Assembly (NCBI RefSeq): GCF_040939455.1
Contig: NC_134110.1
Coordinates: 102,205,001-102,269,000 of the forward strand
Direction of reading: 5' to 3'
DNA from: Microcebus murinus
Lineage: Eukaryota > Chordata > Mammalia > Primates > Cheirogaleidae
Length of the DNA stretch: 64,000 bases
Part shown: positions 1 to 14,900 of the stretch, in pieces
Layout: each line of letters begins with the position of its first letter
Numbering within the stretch: the stretch's first letter is position 1
Made by a program: the position numbers and the translations under genes
Notes under the pieces: model-generated
Databases searched by the model: none
Seen by the model: the letters and a program-made list of their open reading frames with translations, nothing else
What the model was told of the DNA's origin: nothing

Positions 1-261
1 ACCATCTTAAAATTCTTAGTAAATTTTGAACAAGGGGACTCACATTTTCATTTTCCCTGGGCCCCACAAATTAAGTAGCCAGTCCTGGATATAACCTTAA
101 AAGCCAAGGAGATAAATTATACCTGTGTATAAGGCAGTGGAAAGCCAGTATGTTTTTAAAGATAAATTTAATGATAAAACTATAATATAGTGCTAAAATC
201 TTTGACTCTAGAGACAGACACACCTCATTTGTATTTTTTTCTGTCTTTTCTAGAGGTTTTG

Positions 262-390
262 CCAGTGGGCAAGTTATTTAAACTCCTTGTTTTTATTTTC
301 TCACCTGTAAAAATGGGGATAATACCCTTGTTATGAGGGCTAAAAGAGCATATAGTCACCCCTTGATAAATGTTAGCTATTATCGTTTTG
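262..390 (+). mobile_element. MIR fragment
   Basis: Matches the MIR core and 3' part: GGGCAAGTTATTTAAACTCC, GTAAAAATGGGGATAATACC and AAATGTTAGCTATTAT. Confidence 0.75.
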
Positions 391-427
391 TCCTTGTAGG
401 AAAGTAGGACAGATAGTACCATATAAA

Positions 428-2189
<1,762 letters not shown>

Positions 2190-2461
2190 GCCGGGTGCAG
2201 TGGCTCATGCCTGTAATCCTAGCACTCTGAGAGGCCGAGGTGGGAGGATTGCATGAGCTCAGGAGTTGGAGACCAGCCTGCACAAGGGCAAGACCCTGTC
2301 TCTACTAAAAACAAAAAAATTAGCTGGGTGTGGTGGTGCATGCCTGTAGTCCCAGCTACTCAGGAGGCTGAGGCAAGAGGATTGCTTGAACCCAGGAGTT
2401 TGAGGTTGCACGAGCTATTATGACACCACGGCACTCTAGCCAGGGCAACCAAGCAAGACTC

Positions 2462-2466
<5 letters not shown>
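2190..2466 (+). mobile_element. Alu with pyrimidine microsatellite tail
   Basis: Dimeric Alu (GCCGGGTGCAGTGGCTCA). The right arm ends GCAAGACTCT; instead of poly(A) it continues into a long (CT)n. Confidence 0.9.
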
Positions 2467-2549
<83 letters not shown>

Positions 2550-2571
2550 ACTCTCTCACACACACACACAC
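2467..2571. repeat. (CT)n-(CA)n microsatellite
   Basis: About 80 bases of uninterrupted CT dinucleotides followed by a short CTCTTTCACTCTCTC transition and (CA)n. Open reading frames across it are compositional artefacts. Confidence 0.95.
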
Positions 2572-2649
2572 AAAAGCCATAAAAAACTTGCTATTAATAT
2601 TACTACTAAATTTATTTTAAATGTTTTGAATGTCCTTTATTATCTGGAA

Positions 2650-3720
2650 GTGGTAAAAGTATCTTAATTTATATTAGACTCTAATTAGTGAAAATTATAT
2701 GTTGTGATCTCTGGGATAGTATCCAAAAGAAAAATAAAATAATGTATAACTAACAAGGGAAATAACAGTTATTTGACTAGTTCAGCAGGGGGCACAAAAG
2801 AAGAAAATAAGGAGCATAAAGCAAAATTACATTCTAAATGTACATATATTTAGCAATAGTCATCTTAAATATAAATGGTCTAAATCTATTTAAAGGACAG
2901 ATTGGCAGGTTGAATTAATATAAACAACTCTGTGTGGCTTATGAAAGGTAAATGTTAAATATAAGGACACAGAAAAACTGGAAGGAAAAGGATATACCAT
3001 GCAAACACTAACCAGAAGAATGCTGATACAGCTATACTAATATCAGATGAGACAGTCCTTAAGGCAAGAAGCACTACTAAAGTTAAAGAGGAGACATTTC
3101 ATAATGATAAAATGTCAGTTGAACCAGAAGATAGAATGATTCTAAATTTGGTTACATGGCTTAAAATATATAAAGTAAAAATCACAAGATTCATAATTTT
3201 AGAAAACACAGCAAACTGAGAATAAAGGGATCAAATTAATCTGATTTTAAAGGATTTACAGAAAACCTGTGAAGATCACAGTTAATAGTAAAATAGTGAA
3301 AGATTTCCTTCTGGAGTTGGGAACATAGCAAAGATAACCCCTATCGCCATTTTCATTCAACCTGGAGGTTTTAGTCAGCAGAATGAGGTAAGGAAAACAA
3401 AAGTATACAAATTGGAAAGAAAGAAATAAAACTGTTTATTTGCAATGACATGATTACATATAAAAAAAACTACAAAAACCTCTTTAGTCAAACTACTTGA
3501 TTTAATAGTGTGTTTACCAAGATTTTTGATCCGAAATATAAGATCAATATTCAGAATTCAGTTTTATTTCTATATATAAGTAGAAATATTAGAAGATTAC
3601 ATTTTAAAAAGATAGTTATTTATATTCAAAAATATCAAATGCCTGGGAATAAATCTAACAAAAACTGCAAAACCAGTACCAGCAAAATATAACACAGAAG
3701 ACCCAAAGGAAGGGTGACAC
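2650..3720 (+). mobile_element. L1 ORF2-region fragment, sense, decayed
   Basis: Contains stretches of the L1 ORF2 coding strand, such as GCTATACTAATATCAGATGA, TTCATAATGATAAAATGTCA and TGCCTGGGAATAAATCTAAC, with many stops. Diverged, probably an old L1M-type copy. Confidence 0.75.
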
Positions 3721-3854
3721 TCAGAATTGGAAGATTTAATATTAAGCTATATCCTATAAATAGTGGTGAAGGGTTTAATGCAAACTAATATGCAAGTTCT
3801 AAAAGTTTTAAGAAAATACAAAGGGTCAAGAATAAACACATACATTTTTTTGAT

Positions 3855-3985
3855 CTGGCTTATCCTGCTTGAATGTAAGCTCCATAAAGACAAGGACTTT
3901 GTTTTATTTAATGCTGGATCCATGGTACCTAGAACAGTGCCTTGCATATAGCAAGCACTCGACAAGTATTTGTTGAATGAAAATA
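3855..3985 (+). mobile_element. L2 3'-end fragment
   Basis: GAATGTAAGCTCCATAAAGA, CCTAGAACAGTGCCTTGCAT and a TATTTGTTGAATGAA end are the L2 3'UTR signature. It sits inside the split L1. Confidence 0.8.
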
Positions 3986-4239
3986 TAGTGACCAATATTG
4001 CCTTTCACAAGTCCTTGAATTTGGGGAATTTATAGTTGGTTAAGGGATTTTCCAAGTGTTCTAGAAATCAAAAAATGTTTTATCATTCTTGATACTTCTT
4101 CCTTCTACTAATTAAAGGGAATTTTATTCCTTTTCATTTATATTTAATAGATTAGTTTATATGAGCATAGAGTATTATTAATACTTCAACAGTCAATAAA
4201 TATTGTTAGTCCCACCCCCCAAAAAACACAGTAGCAGAA

Positions 4240-4665
4240 TATTCATAAAGAAATAAAACAAAGTTGAGGACTTACAATACTGGATATAAAGATTTACTTT
4301 TAAAACTGCAATAGTTACAAGAGTAAGGATTAACAGTAAACCAGTGGAACAAAATAGAAAACTCAGAATCATAAACACATGCTTGATTTATGACAAAGAT
4401 GACACTGCAGAGCAGTGAGGGGAGAGAATTTCATTACATTGTACTGGAACAAAAGGACATTTATATGGGGAAAAATAATTTGTGGCCCTCTCTGCCTTAT
4501 GCCATCTGAGAACATCAGTTATAAATGGGTTGTGGATCTAAATGTAAAAATTAAAACAATAAAACTTCTAAAGAAAGTAGAATATCTTCATGACTTTGGG
4601 GTAGGCAAAGATTTCTTAAGTAAGTAACAAAGACCATAAACCATAAAGGAGCTAGTAAATAATTT
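4240..4665 (+). mobile_element. L1 ORF2-region fragment, continuation
   Basis: Continues the L1 interrupted at 3.72 kb: CAGTGGAACAAAATAGAAAA, then AAACTTCTAAAGAAAGTAGA and GCAAAGATTTCTTAAGTAAG. Sense strand, not coding. Confidence 0.7.
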
Positions 4666-5777
4666 CCTGTGGCTGATTTTTCCAGTAAGATCTTTCTCAC
4701 CAAGACTGATATAAAACGGACTGATTATTTGCTTTGTGAGATTAGAGACCTGGGGCAGGGAAGGAGGGAGATAGAACAGGAGATAGCTGCAGCAAGAAGC
4801 TTTGCTTTACTTCTGTGTATTTGTCATAGCTGCCTAAAATCATCTGCTAGCAAACTCCTAATACTCATGTTTATCTTGGGAGCCAGCTAGGGCAGTGTTC
4901 AACCTTGCTTGCTGCCCTGAACCCTTGAGTTTAAGCTTGGGAGGAATGCTTCCATAAGCTCCTGCTCTGGACCCCGATATACTTCCTCAGAGCACTGGCA
5001 GGATGAACAAGACCCCCTTCAGCAGTTAGTAGGGTTCAACTGGTGTCTACTTGTGGTCCAGGTGGATTTTTTTTCCTTCACTTAGAGTGAAGTGAGAGCT
5101 GGTCTGCTCTTCCCTCTATCATAGTTTTGCATCTACTAATTTGGAAGAAAGTCTTGATGGTGACTTCAGTTTCTAATCTCCAGTGCTTAAATAATTTCCC
5201 CCCATTGTTTTGTTTAGTGAGTCAGTTCAGTGAGAATTTGGAAACTGGATTGCAGAGCATCAGTAGTTTAACATGAGCTTTGTCGTCTTACTAGAAGTCT
5301 CTATGTCGATACTTCATGGGTTATTTTCTGATATCCTTGATTGAAAAGACATTGGAAGATAAAAAAGTAGGGCAGTAATCTTATATAAGGGAAATTTTTA
5401 TGTTCTCTAGGACCATTTATGAAGTTGGAATCAGAGTAGAAATTAGTCATTGAAAAAACTATCTGAATTATTTGCTTTTAACAAATACAGGGGGTTTTAA
5501 TTGAGTAAGTTTCTTTTCAATCCAAAAATCTCTGAAGAATAAACCTTCTATGTGTAGCCGTGTAGTTTAGTTAGATGTTTATACTCTAAACCTAGAGATT
5601 TCCTAACTAGGTCCTTACTGAATAGGGCCTTTCTTAGGGGGAAGGGACTAGCTTATTTCCACTGAAGTCATAAGAATGCCTCTTTTTAAATAAAAGTTAT
5701 TTCATAAGACTAGATTTTTACTTTAAAGTACTTCTCTGTTAGTTTATATTTTTATTTATGAACTATAATGTTTAAAG
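4666..5777. other. non-coding interval upstream of first UBXN2B exon seen
   Basis: Intron of UBXN2B by position. I see no repeat I can name and no exon. Confidence 0.5.
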
Positions 5778-5928
5778 GTTTTATTCAAGTGAAAATGAAT
5801 ACAGTGGATTACATATAGTTCGACCTTCAACTGGGAAAATTGTGAATGAACTTTTCAAAGAGGCAAGGGAACATGGGGCTGTCCCTCTGGATGAAGCCAC
5901 AAGAGCTTCAGGTGATGACAAATCTAAG
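5778..5928 (+). CDS. UBXN2B: UBXN2B exon, residues ~64-113
   Basis: One base completing a split codon plus 50 codons, beginning [10 protein letters not shown] and ending GDDKSK. Acceptor AG at 5776-5777, donor GT at 5929. This is the linker region before the SEP domain. The preceding exon would have to end in phase 2. Confidence 0.93.
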
Positions 5929-8900
5929 GTCAGTATTCAATTTTAAAACTATACTATTTCTATCTATATTTGATTTCCTATATCGTTTTTATATTGTTTA
6001 CAAACATTTTTCTAACTATGTTTTTGGGGAGGGGAAGGAAAAAAACTGTTTTTCTTAAACTATTTGTTTCATTTTTATAAGGTTATAGTTTTTCCATTAA
6101 TGATTCACAGTTGAGGCAATTTCTTACATTTCTATGCAACTTTTTAATTTACCTTTTAATTTTGGAATAATTATCAATTCGCAGGCATCTATAAAAAGAA
6201 TACAGGGATGTCCCATGTCCCTTTCATCCCGTTTCCCCCAGTGGTTATGGTTATATCTTACATGATTTTAGTATAATATCAAAGCCAGTAATTTGACTTG
6301 GGTACAATGTGTGTGTACAGTTTTATGTCACTTATGTCTCCATGTGTAGATTTGTGTAGTCGCCCAACTAAATTGAGATACCATTCCATCGTCACAAGCT
6401 CCCCTGCTCCTTTGTAGTCACACCCTGCTCCATCTCTCTCTCCTACCATAACCTTTAGCCATCACTAAATCACTTTTCCAGTTCTACAATTTTATAATAT
6501 AGAGAATGTCATACAAATGGAATCATATAACATGTGGCCTTTTGAGAGTAGCTCTTTTTACTCAGCATAATTGCATGTATCAATACTGTTCCTTTTTAAT
6601 TCCTGAGTGGCATTTCATGGTATGGGTATACCACAGTTTAACCATTCATTTATTGAGGGACATCTTAGTTGTTTCCGGTTTTTGACTATTACAAATAAAG
6701 CTGCTGTGAGCAATTTTGTACAGGTTTTATTTTACTTATGTAACTCTTTGTTTCTCTGGGATAAATGCCCAGGAGTGCAATTGCTGGGTAATATATTAAG
6801 TGTAGGTTTGGTTTTTTAAGAAACTACCAACCTGTTTTCCAGAGTGGTTGTGCCATTTTGTATTCTCATAATGTATGACAGAGCCAGTTTCTCTACATCC
6901 TTACCAGCATTTGATATTGTCACTATTTTTAATTTTTGTCATTTTGATGGGTGTGTAGTGATAACACTGGTTCTAATTTGTATTTCCCTAAGGACTAATG
7001 ATGTTAATTTATGTTTGTTTTCCTAATGGCTAGTAATGTTGAACATTTTTTCATGTGCTTACTTGCTATTATCTTTATTATAATGTCTCTTTATGACTTT
7101 TGCCCATTTTCTAATTGGATTTTTTATTTTTTTACTTTTGAGTTTTGAGGATTCTTTGTATATTTTAATAGGTCTGGTTTGCAAATATTTTCTCCCAGAC
7201 TGTAATTTGTATTTTTATCCCCTTATCCTCTTAACAGAGTTTTTCACAGAGCAAAAGTTTTCAATTTTGATAAAATCCAATTTATGCTTTTTCTTTTTAA
7301 TAGTTCATGCTTTTGGTGTCTTTGTCTAAGAACTTTTTACCTAAATGTGGGTCCCAAAGATTTTCTCCTGTATTATCTAGAAAAATTTTACATTTAAACC
7401 TATAATCCATTTTGAGTTGATTTTATAAAGGTGTGAGATTTACATCAGGGGTCATTTTTTTGCTTATGATGCACAGTTGCCACAGCATCACTTATTGAAA
7501 GGCACTTCTTCCTCCATTGAATTGCTTTTGTACCTTTCTAAATTTCTGTAAACATTTTATAGAGCTTTTATAACTGTATCAAATGACACAGTATTGGTAT
7601 ATTGAAGAATAGTTCAGGTGTCTTTTGTAGTATAATTGTCATATATTCTTACAATCAGCATTTCTCGGCCTGGAATTTCCCTACCAAAATCATTTGAGGA
7701 GGTTATGAAACTTAAATTTTAGCTTTCATTTCACTATTTGTCAACAGCTTGAAATTCTCTTTTAGTCAAGTCTTAAGGTAATTTTGGCTCTTGTGGATTG
7801 TCTAATTTTGTAAGAAAATTGTGGAATTGATATGATTTATTCTGTGGAGAAGAAAGCAATGTGATAATTTGAAGCTCTTTCATGATATAAAAGGCGATTA
7901 AAAGGAATAACATTTTTACCTCATAAGCTCTCCTGCTGGAAGAAAAGAAGACCTTGTGATTAGTATAGCAAAATAAAAAGTGCAGTCATAGCTGACTTGT
8001 TACAGTTGAATAAAAGCAACTTATAAAATAAGGATAGAGTTTTCTTAGGCTGATTCATACCCATTTATAAAATCCTTTCTTTGTGAGACATGATTTAATC
8101 ATTATAATTTTTATTAAAAGACTTGTCATAAAATATTGAGGGTAGTTTTTTTAATTGATCTATACTTGAAAATATATATTTCGATGTATAAATGCATATC
8201 TTAGTGTAAGATTGGCCTGTATTATTATTATTACTATTTCAGTTTGTGAGTCACTAATGTTTTTATGGAAAGAAACAATTTTTTACTTAAATACACTTCT
8301 CTATAGCATAAGACTTTCATTCTAATATAAAATTTTCTGGGTAAGTATGAACCAGTTTGGCTATCTAGTTTTAAAATATATATTATACATTATAATATTT
8401 TAGTGAATAATCCTTAGTGAATTTTTAACTCACTTGCTATATATTTTAGTCATTTACAGGTGGAGGATACAGATTGGGTAATTCCTTTTGTAAGAGGTCT
8501 GAATATATCTATGGAGAAAATCAGCTACAAGATGTAGGTACAATAACCAAAATTAAAAAGTATAAATATTTGCCTCTAGTTATTACTGTTTGTTTTCAAA
8601 TTAAAAATTGATAATATAAACATATTTCTGTTATTTTTTGAAACTTTGTTTTAAAGGACCAACGTGTAAGTTTTCAGTCTTCATTTTTATTTTGTATGTC
8701 AATCATGCTTTGCATTTAGAGATACGTAACTATTTGTTGAATGTGTGATTCACTGTCAAAATGAACATACAGGTGAGCACAGTGCAAACTCCACATTTTC
8801 AAAAGGCTGAGGCAGAAGGATCACTTGAGCCCAAGAGTTGAAGGCCAGCCTGGGCAACATAGCAAGATCTCATCTCTTAAAAAACTATTTAAGAAAATGA

Positions 8901-11900
8901 ACTTTATATGTATAGATTATAATTATTTTAAATGGCATATTATCATAATATAAACATTTTAGCTAAGTTATAAATGTTAGAATAGCTAAAGTCATTCTTT
9001 GCTTCTGTTGCTTTTTGAAATTTTAGCGTTTTAGTTTTCATTTTAAACATTTATATATTCTTGGATGATCAGTGGAAATTCAGTCTTGCCTCTTGGCATG
9101 ACTGTTTAAGCTCTGTGGCACAGAAGAGTATAGTGTGGGTGAAGGTGAAAGAAGAGGGTCGGGAGTAGTGGGGTGCAGCTGGATGTTCTCTTCTTATTAC
9201 TTTTATTTTCTAATGAACCACCAGTAATTGTACTTAAAGGCCAGGGTCCAGTTGTGGGACCTTTGGCATTTGCTGTCATTGTCAGTTTGTTAAACTAAAT
9301 ACAAATCTGCTAAGAAAACACATGTGGTTTCACTTACATCCTTATAAATAAAGAATAGCACAAATAATTCCCTATTTTAAATTAATTAAATGGTTTAATA
9401 TTGTTGTATCATATTACATTTGTAACTTAAAATTGGTTGGGGAGATGTATTCTTTTATATATATATATATATACACACACATATATATATATATATATTT
9501 TTTTTTTCTCCTATGCTCAAAAGGTTCAGATTTTGCTTAAACTCTGGAGCAATGGTTTCAGTTTAGATGATGGAGAATTAAGACCTTACAGTGACCCAAC
9601 AAATGCTCAATTTCTGGAGTCTGTTAAGAGAGGGTAAGATGTATTATTTGTTACTTAGAGTGGGGCTATATTTTTTTAAAAAACAGACTGTAATCAGTAG
9701 TGCATTACTGGTTTTCAGCAGTTGGTTCCTGGAATATATTGTGTTAAGTGGTTGTCAGGGGTATAATATTCTTGAATATATAAAGGATATCTGTAAGTCA
9801 CTGGTTCTTAACTGGTTCTTAACTTTGTGGGGCAGGGGCATTGGACATTGGCCCATTTTGAAATCTGATGAAACTATGGACCCAATTCCAAGAAGAAACA
9901 TCTTAATGTAATAATCAGTGAATTGATTACCATGTAGCTGCCCATCCACTAAGCCACGGTCCTGCTTACTGTTGACAGGGCGACCCTCATTGCATGTATG
10001 CCTGAAATTCAACTTATATTAGAAATTTTTTAAAGTGGCATTACTGCTGGCAGAAGATTTTGCAAGGTTAATTTAAAGTTAAAATTTGTGAAAGTAAACC
10101 AGATATTCAGTGCTCTTACCCATTCAAAGAACATTGTAACTTACCAGCTTTTCTTGCTAGAAGATGAGAAATTGAGTGATTTTGCTATGATGATAAAAAG
10201 TTTTTCTATGTTATGATTTCACTAGCTGGCAGTGATTTATTCCTAAATAGAAATACAACTATAGGCCGGGCGCGGTGGCTCACGCCTGTAATCCTAGCAC
10301 TCTGGGAGGCCGAGGTGGGCAGATTGCTCCAGGTCAGGAGTTCGAAACCAGCCTGAGCAAGAGTGAGATGCCGTCTCTACTATAAATAGAAATAAATTAA
10401 TTGGCCAACTAATATATATATAGAAAAAATTAGCCGGGCATGGTGGCGCATGCCTGTAGTCCCAGCTACTCGGGAGGCTGAGGCAGCAGGATCGCTTGAG
10501 CCCAGGAGTGTGAGGTTGCTGTGAGCTAGGCTGACGCCACAGCACTCACTCTAGCCTGGGCAACAAAGTGAGACCCTGTCTCAAAAAAAAAAAAAAGAAA
10601 TACAACTATAAACACAAGGTTGATCATAAACTGGGAGATTAGTAGCAGGAAGGGACGGCGGGGGTGGGGGAGGGGAGGTTGTACTCCATAAAGGGATGGA
10701 AAGTAGAGCTTTTCCAAGTGATGAAATGTGTCCAGGGAGGGTGGCTGAAGTGGAGTGGGGATTAAATTCGTTGGAGTCAAAGTAGCCAATAAACTCTGAA
10801 CGAAAGGTATTTTAAAAAACTAATTCATATGAATTTTGAATTTAAATTCTATACAGATAATGTGAGGATACCAAATAAAGGCAAGAAATGCTGTAAGTAT
10901 GCTGAAGTAATTGAGAAAGGCAGGAAGCTATCCTAGGAGACAATATATGGTGGTGGCAAATATAGGATATAATTGTTTTAAGTCAAAGCTATGGACTAGG
11001 AGTCCTGCAGAATCATTGGGAAGAGCTAAGAGCAGCTGGGTGGGGGAAGTGTTCATCTGCTAAGTGAAGACCAATGTAACTGTTGAAATTGATGCTAATT
11101 TCAAGATAGTGGAAGATAAGAACATATTGATGATGAATATACTATTATATAGATTAAAAACTAATTTATCATTAAATGAAAATAATCCATAAACTTTGTA
11201 GGCTAACGTTTAAACAGACATAGTATATTAAAAATATTTTTAAATTTGAGCTATACAGTATCCTTGAGTAAAAATTCTGATTATGATTAAGAAGAGTTTT
11301 GGAAAAGACTCCTTAAAAAAAATAAATGATGTCAAATAGTGGTTCTCAACTGTGTAAGATCCGTTGACTCTTTTTTTGTAATAAGCATTTTGTAACACCA
11401 TCTATACTATCCTCAAAGAAGAATTCATCGATGATGTAATCTACCTGTGTACATTATTTCCCAAAATATTGATATAGTATTCTATCTTAAATATATTGAA
11501 GAAATAAAGGAAAGTAATTTATCATAGAATGTTACATATTTTAATTTATGAATGCTCAGGTATGACCACACCAGGAGACATAAGTAGTCAGATAATTTGC
11601 ACCTATATGCAGTCCAGCACTTCTCAGATAAAAATGACAGGTATAAAAACAATGTGAAGTTGTAAGTTTAATTATTACAAGTGGCATTGCATTCAAGTAC
11701 TTGGTAAAGTTCCAAACCAACTGCATTCTTACCTCAGTTTATGTGATAGTGCATTCCTGGAAGTTTCAACATATGTTAATACAGTAGCTCCCAAAATGTA
11801 TTTTGCCTATTTGTAAGACAGAATTGGGTTTTAGGCTCAGACATTATGAACAGTGTTGTCATCCATGTGGCTCCCTGGAGAGCACTTGGCAATTCTGTGG

Positions 11901-14900
11901 AACCCAACACAAGTCTTCCTTGTGTGAGGCGAATCCCCTATTGCAGTGCATCTGACATCCCCTACCCCACACCGAATGACTGCAGTGCTCTCCTGAATCA
12001 CCAACGATTGTATCCATTTTCGGAACTTTCTCCAGGGCTTTAGAAATAAATATCCACATTAACTGTTTATCCTCATAAGAATTGTCTAGTGCTAATTTAG
12101 GTATAAACTGCTGTCTTACAATTTAACTTTTTAAATGTCAGAAGTACTCCAAGATGACCAACAACCAAAAACATCCCTAGGTTGAAAACCACTAAGGAAT
12201 AATGGGAGGTGACTTTAAGAAAGAAAGATCTACAAAGACTAATCAATCTTCATGGAAGTTTTTCTATTTTATAATTTAAGCAAAAATTGCCATTTTCCAA
12301 TGTAGCTTATGACTTGTTTACAGTCATCTCAACAGTGTAATATTTGAAAAACTTAATTTTAAAACCTTTTTTCCCCCTTTTTAAAAGAGAGATTCCCCTG
12401 GAGCTTCAACGCCTGGTTCATGGTGGCCAAGTGAATTTGGATATGGAGGATCATCAGGATCAAGAATACATAAAACCTAGATTGAGGTTCAAGGCTTTTA
12501 GTGGAGAAGGGCAGAAACTTGGAAGGTAAAAATCCTAAAATGAGAAAAATACTTGTCTTTGTTCAACATGAATTTCTTTGAGAATAAAAAGAGCAAAATG
12601 ACTCGTTAAGTAAAAACTGAAATATGAACAATAAAGACCTCGCAGGTGGAATTAGATATAAAAATCTGGTAATAATATTAGTAGTTAATACTTAGATAGC
12701 AATTATGATCCCAGCCCTCTGAGCAATTTACATGCGTTATCTCACTTTATCTTCACAACTCTGATGTAGATCATGTTATTACTCCATTTTGCAGATGCAA
12801 TAATTTGTCCAAAGTGATTGAGCTAGGAAATGACTGGCATGTGGGATTCAAACCCAGGAACTCTGACTCCAGAGTTTGTGCTTCTTACTACTGTGCCATA
12901 TGCCTCTTTCAGGTTACCTAGTTTCAAAAGGAAAAATTATAAAGCGTTAAGATTTTTAAAAATGAATATCTTACATCACAACTTTAAGCATGTATGTCTG
13001 CCATAAGTAATTATTAGGCTTTTGCAGCAGAAGCAATATGCTTAGCTTGGCGGTCTTCAATAGTTTTAAGCAGCCAAATTCTTTCTGCATGTTACAGAAG
13101 CCAAATATGTAAAACACATGTAAAACCTGAATTCTTCTGATTGTAGATGAAGGAAAGAATTGTGTGTGAGACATTTCCAAAGAACCCCTAGGACTTTGAA
13201 GAGCACAACTTAAAAACCAATGTGCATGGCAGAATGTATGAATTGAACTCCTTTATAATTGCCATGCTTAACATAACCTTCATAAATCTTGTAAAATATG
13301 TTGGTAATGGTCACCCTCCACTTGTCCACATATCATTGCAGGTGATACGGAATTGCTGCATTGGCAGTGTTCCCCACGTACCGTTCTGTGCATCCTTTGT
13401 TCCTTTTAATGTGATTCCTTCCCTTCCAACTCCTTTTCAATTGCCTTGTGCACACTGGTTTTGTATTCCCCCCTCATTTCTCAAAATATGGAAGAATTCA
13501 GTATCAGCTTTTTATACTTGTCTTTGCTATCTCTAGTCTCCCTTTCTGTATCCTTTTCTCCTGTCTAGTTTCGCTAGACTGATTTCTGGGACATGTAGGG
13601 CATACGGGAATAAGTGTTGACCTGGTTCTTTTAGGACCCAAACCCTGTAGTGCCCACCCACAGGTCTACTTGGAAATTTTCTCCCTCATCTCTTTCCTGC
13701 CAACACCTGTCAGGCTTCTCTTGAATTGTGCTACTTCCTCCCTTCTCTTATTATAAGAGATTTATAAGATATTTACATTTATAAGATATTTATAATATGA
13801 GATTTATAAGATATACATATAAACATATACATATATATTTAATTTTCTAGCAACTCTCATTTTAATATTTGTTGAGATTTTGATTTTGAGTTAGAATACA
13901 GATAAAATATCTAGTCTTCTCTTTGCTATGTACATATTCTTTCTCTATTATTTAAATTTATGACCAAGAATTAATTTTAGAATGCACATCTTTGTTAGTA
14001 AAAGTATAGTAAATCTAGAATTGGAATTGAAGGTAGCATAAAGGAAAGGCAGCTGAGAAGAGCCAGTGATTATGATCTGCAAATTCACCTCATGAAAATA
14101 AGGATATTATCTGATGATAGCATCTCACAAAGGCCAGTCTTTATTCTTTTCTTTTTTTTTCTTTTTTTTGAGACAGAGTCTCGCTCTGTTGCCCGGGCTA
14201 GCATGCCATGGCGTCAGCCTAGCTCACAGCAACCTCAAACTCCTGGGCTCAAGTAATCTTTCTGCCTCAGCCTCCCGAGTAGCTGGGACTACAGGCATGT
14301 GCCACCATGCCTGGCTAATTTTTTCTATATATTTTTAGTTGGCCAATTAATTTCTTTCTATTTTTAGTAGAGACAGGGTTTCGCTCTTGCTCAGGCTAGT
14401 TTTAAACTCCTGACCTTGAGTGATCCTCCCTCCTCGTCCTCTCAGAGTGCTAGGATTACAGGCGTGAACCACCACGTCCAGCCACTCTTTTCTAATAAAG
14501 CAAATAGCTAAAGAAAATGATGGAGAAGAAAGACAAAACTATTAGAAGAGAATGACAGAGATCAATGGTGAGAATGCCATGTTAATTACCAGCCATATTA
14601 ATCAGAAATTTGATTCTAGAAAACAATCTATTGCTAGTTTAAGTAGGAAGGGGTTTCTTCAGGGTCTTGGGTAGTTTATAGAATTTCTGGAAGAGATAGC
14701 AAGCCAACTTTTCCTTAGGAGAAGCAAACATAATAGAAGAATGTTCTAGAGAAAACACTTTGTATCCCACCCCACCCCAAATCAGGTACACAGTGCCCAC
14801 AGAGCTAGGGACCAAATACTAGAACATTCTGTCATAAAAGAACCACTGTCTTCACCACCTTGGTAACCAGAAGAGCTGCATAGCTTCCACTTCACAAATA

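Noticed and set aside
2360..2620. Arg-Glu and Ser-Leu repeat frames
   Set aside because: Translations of the (CT)n microsatellite.
6607..7329. Series of hydrophobic open frames of 60-78 codons
   Set aside because: They lie in an antisense L1 fragment and have no continuity with each other.
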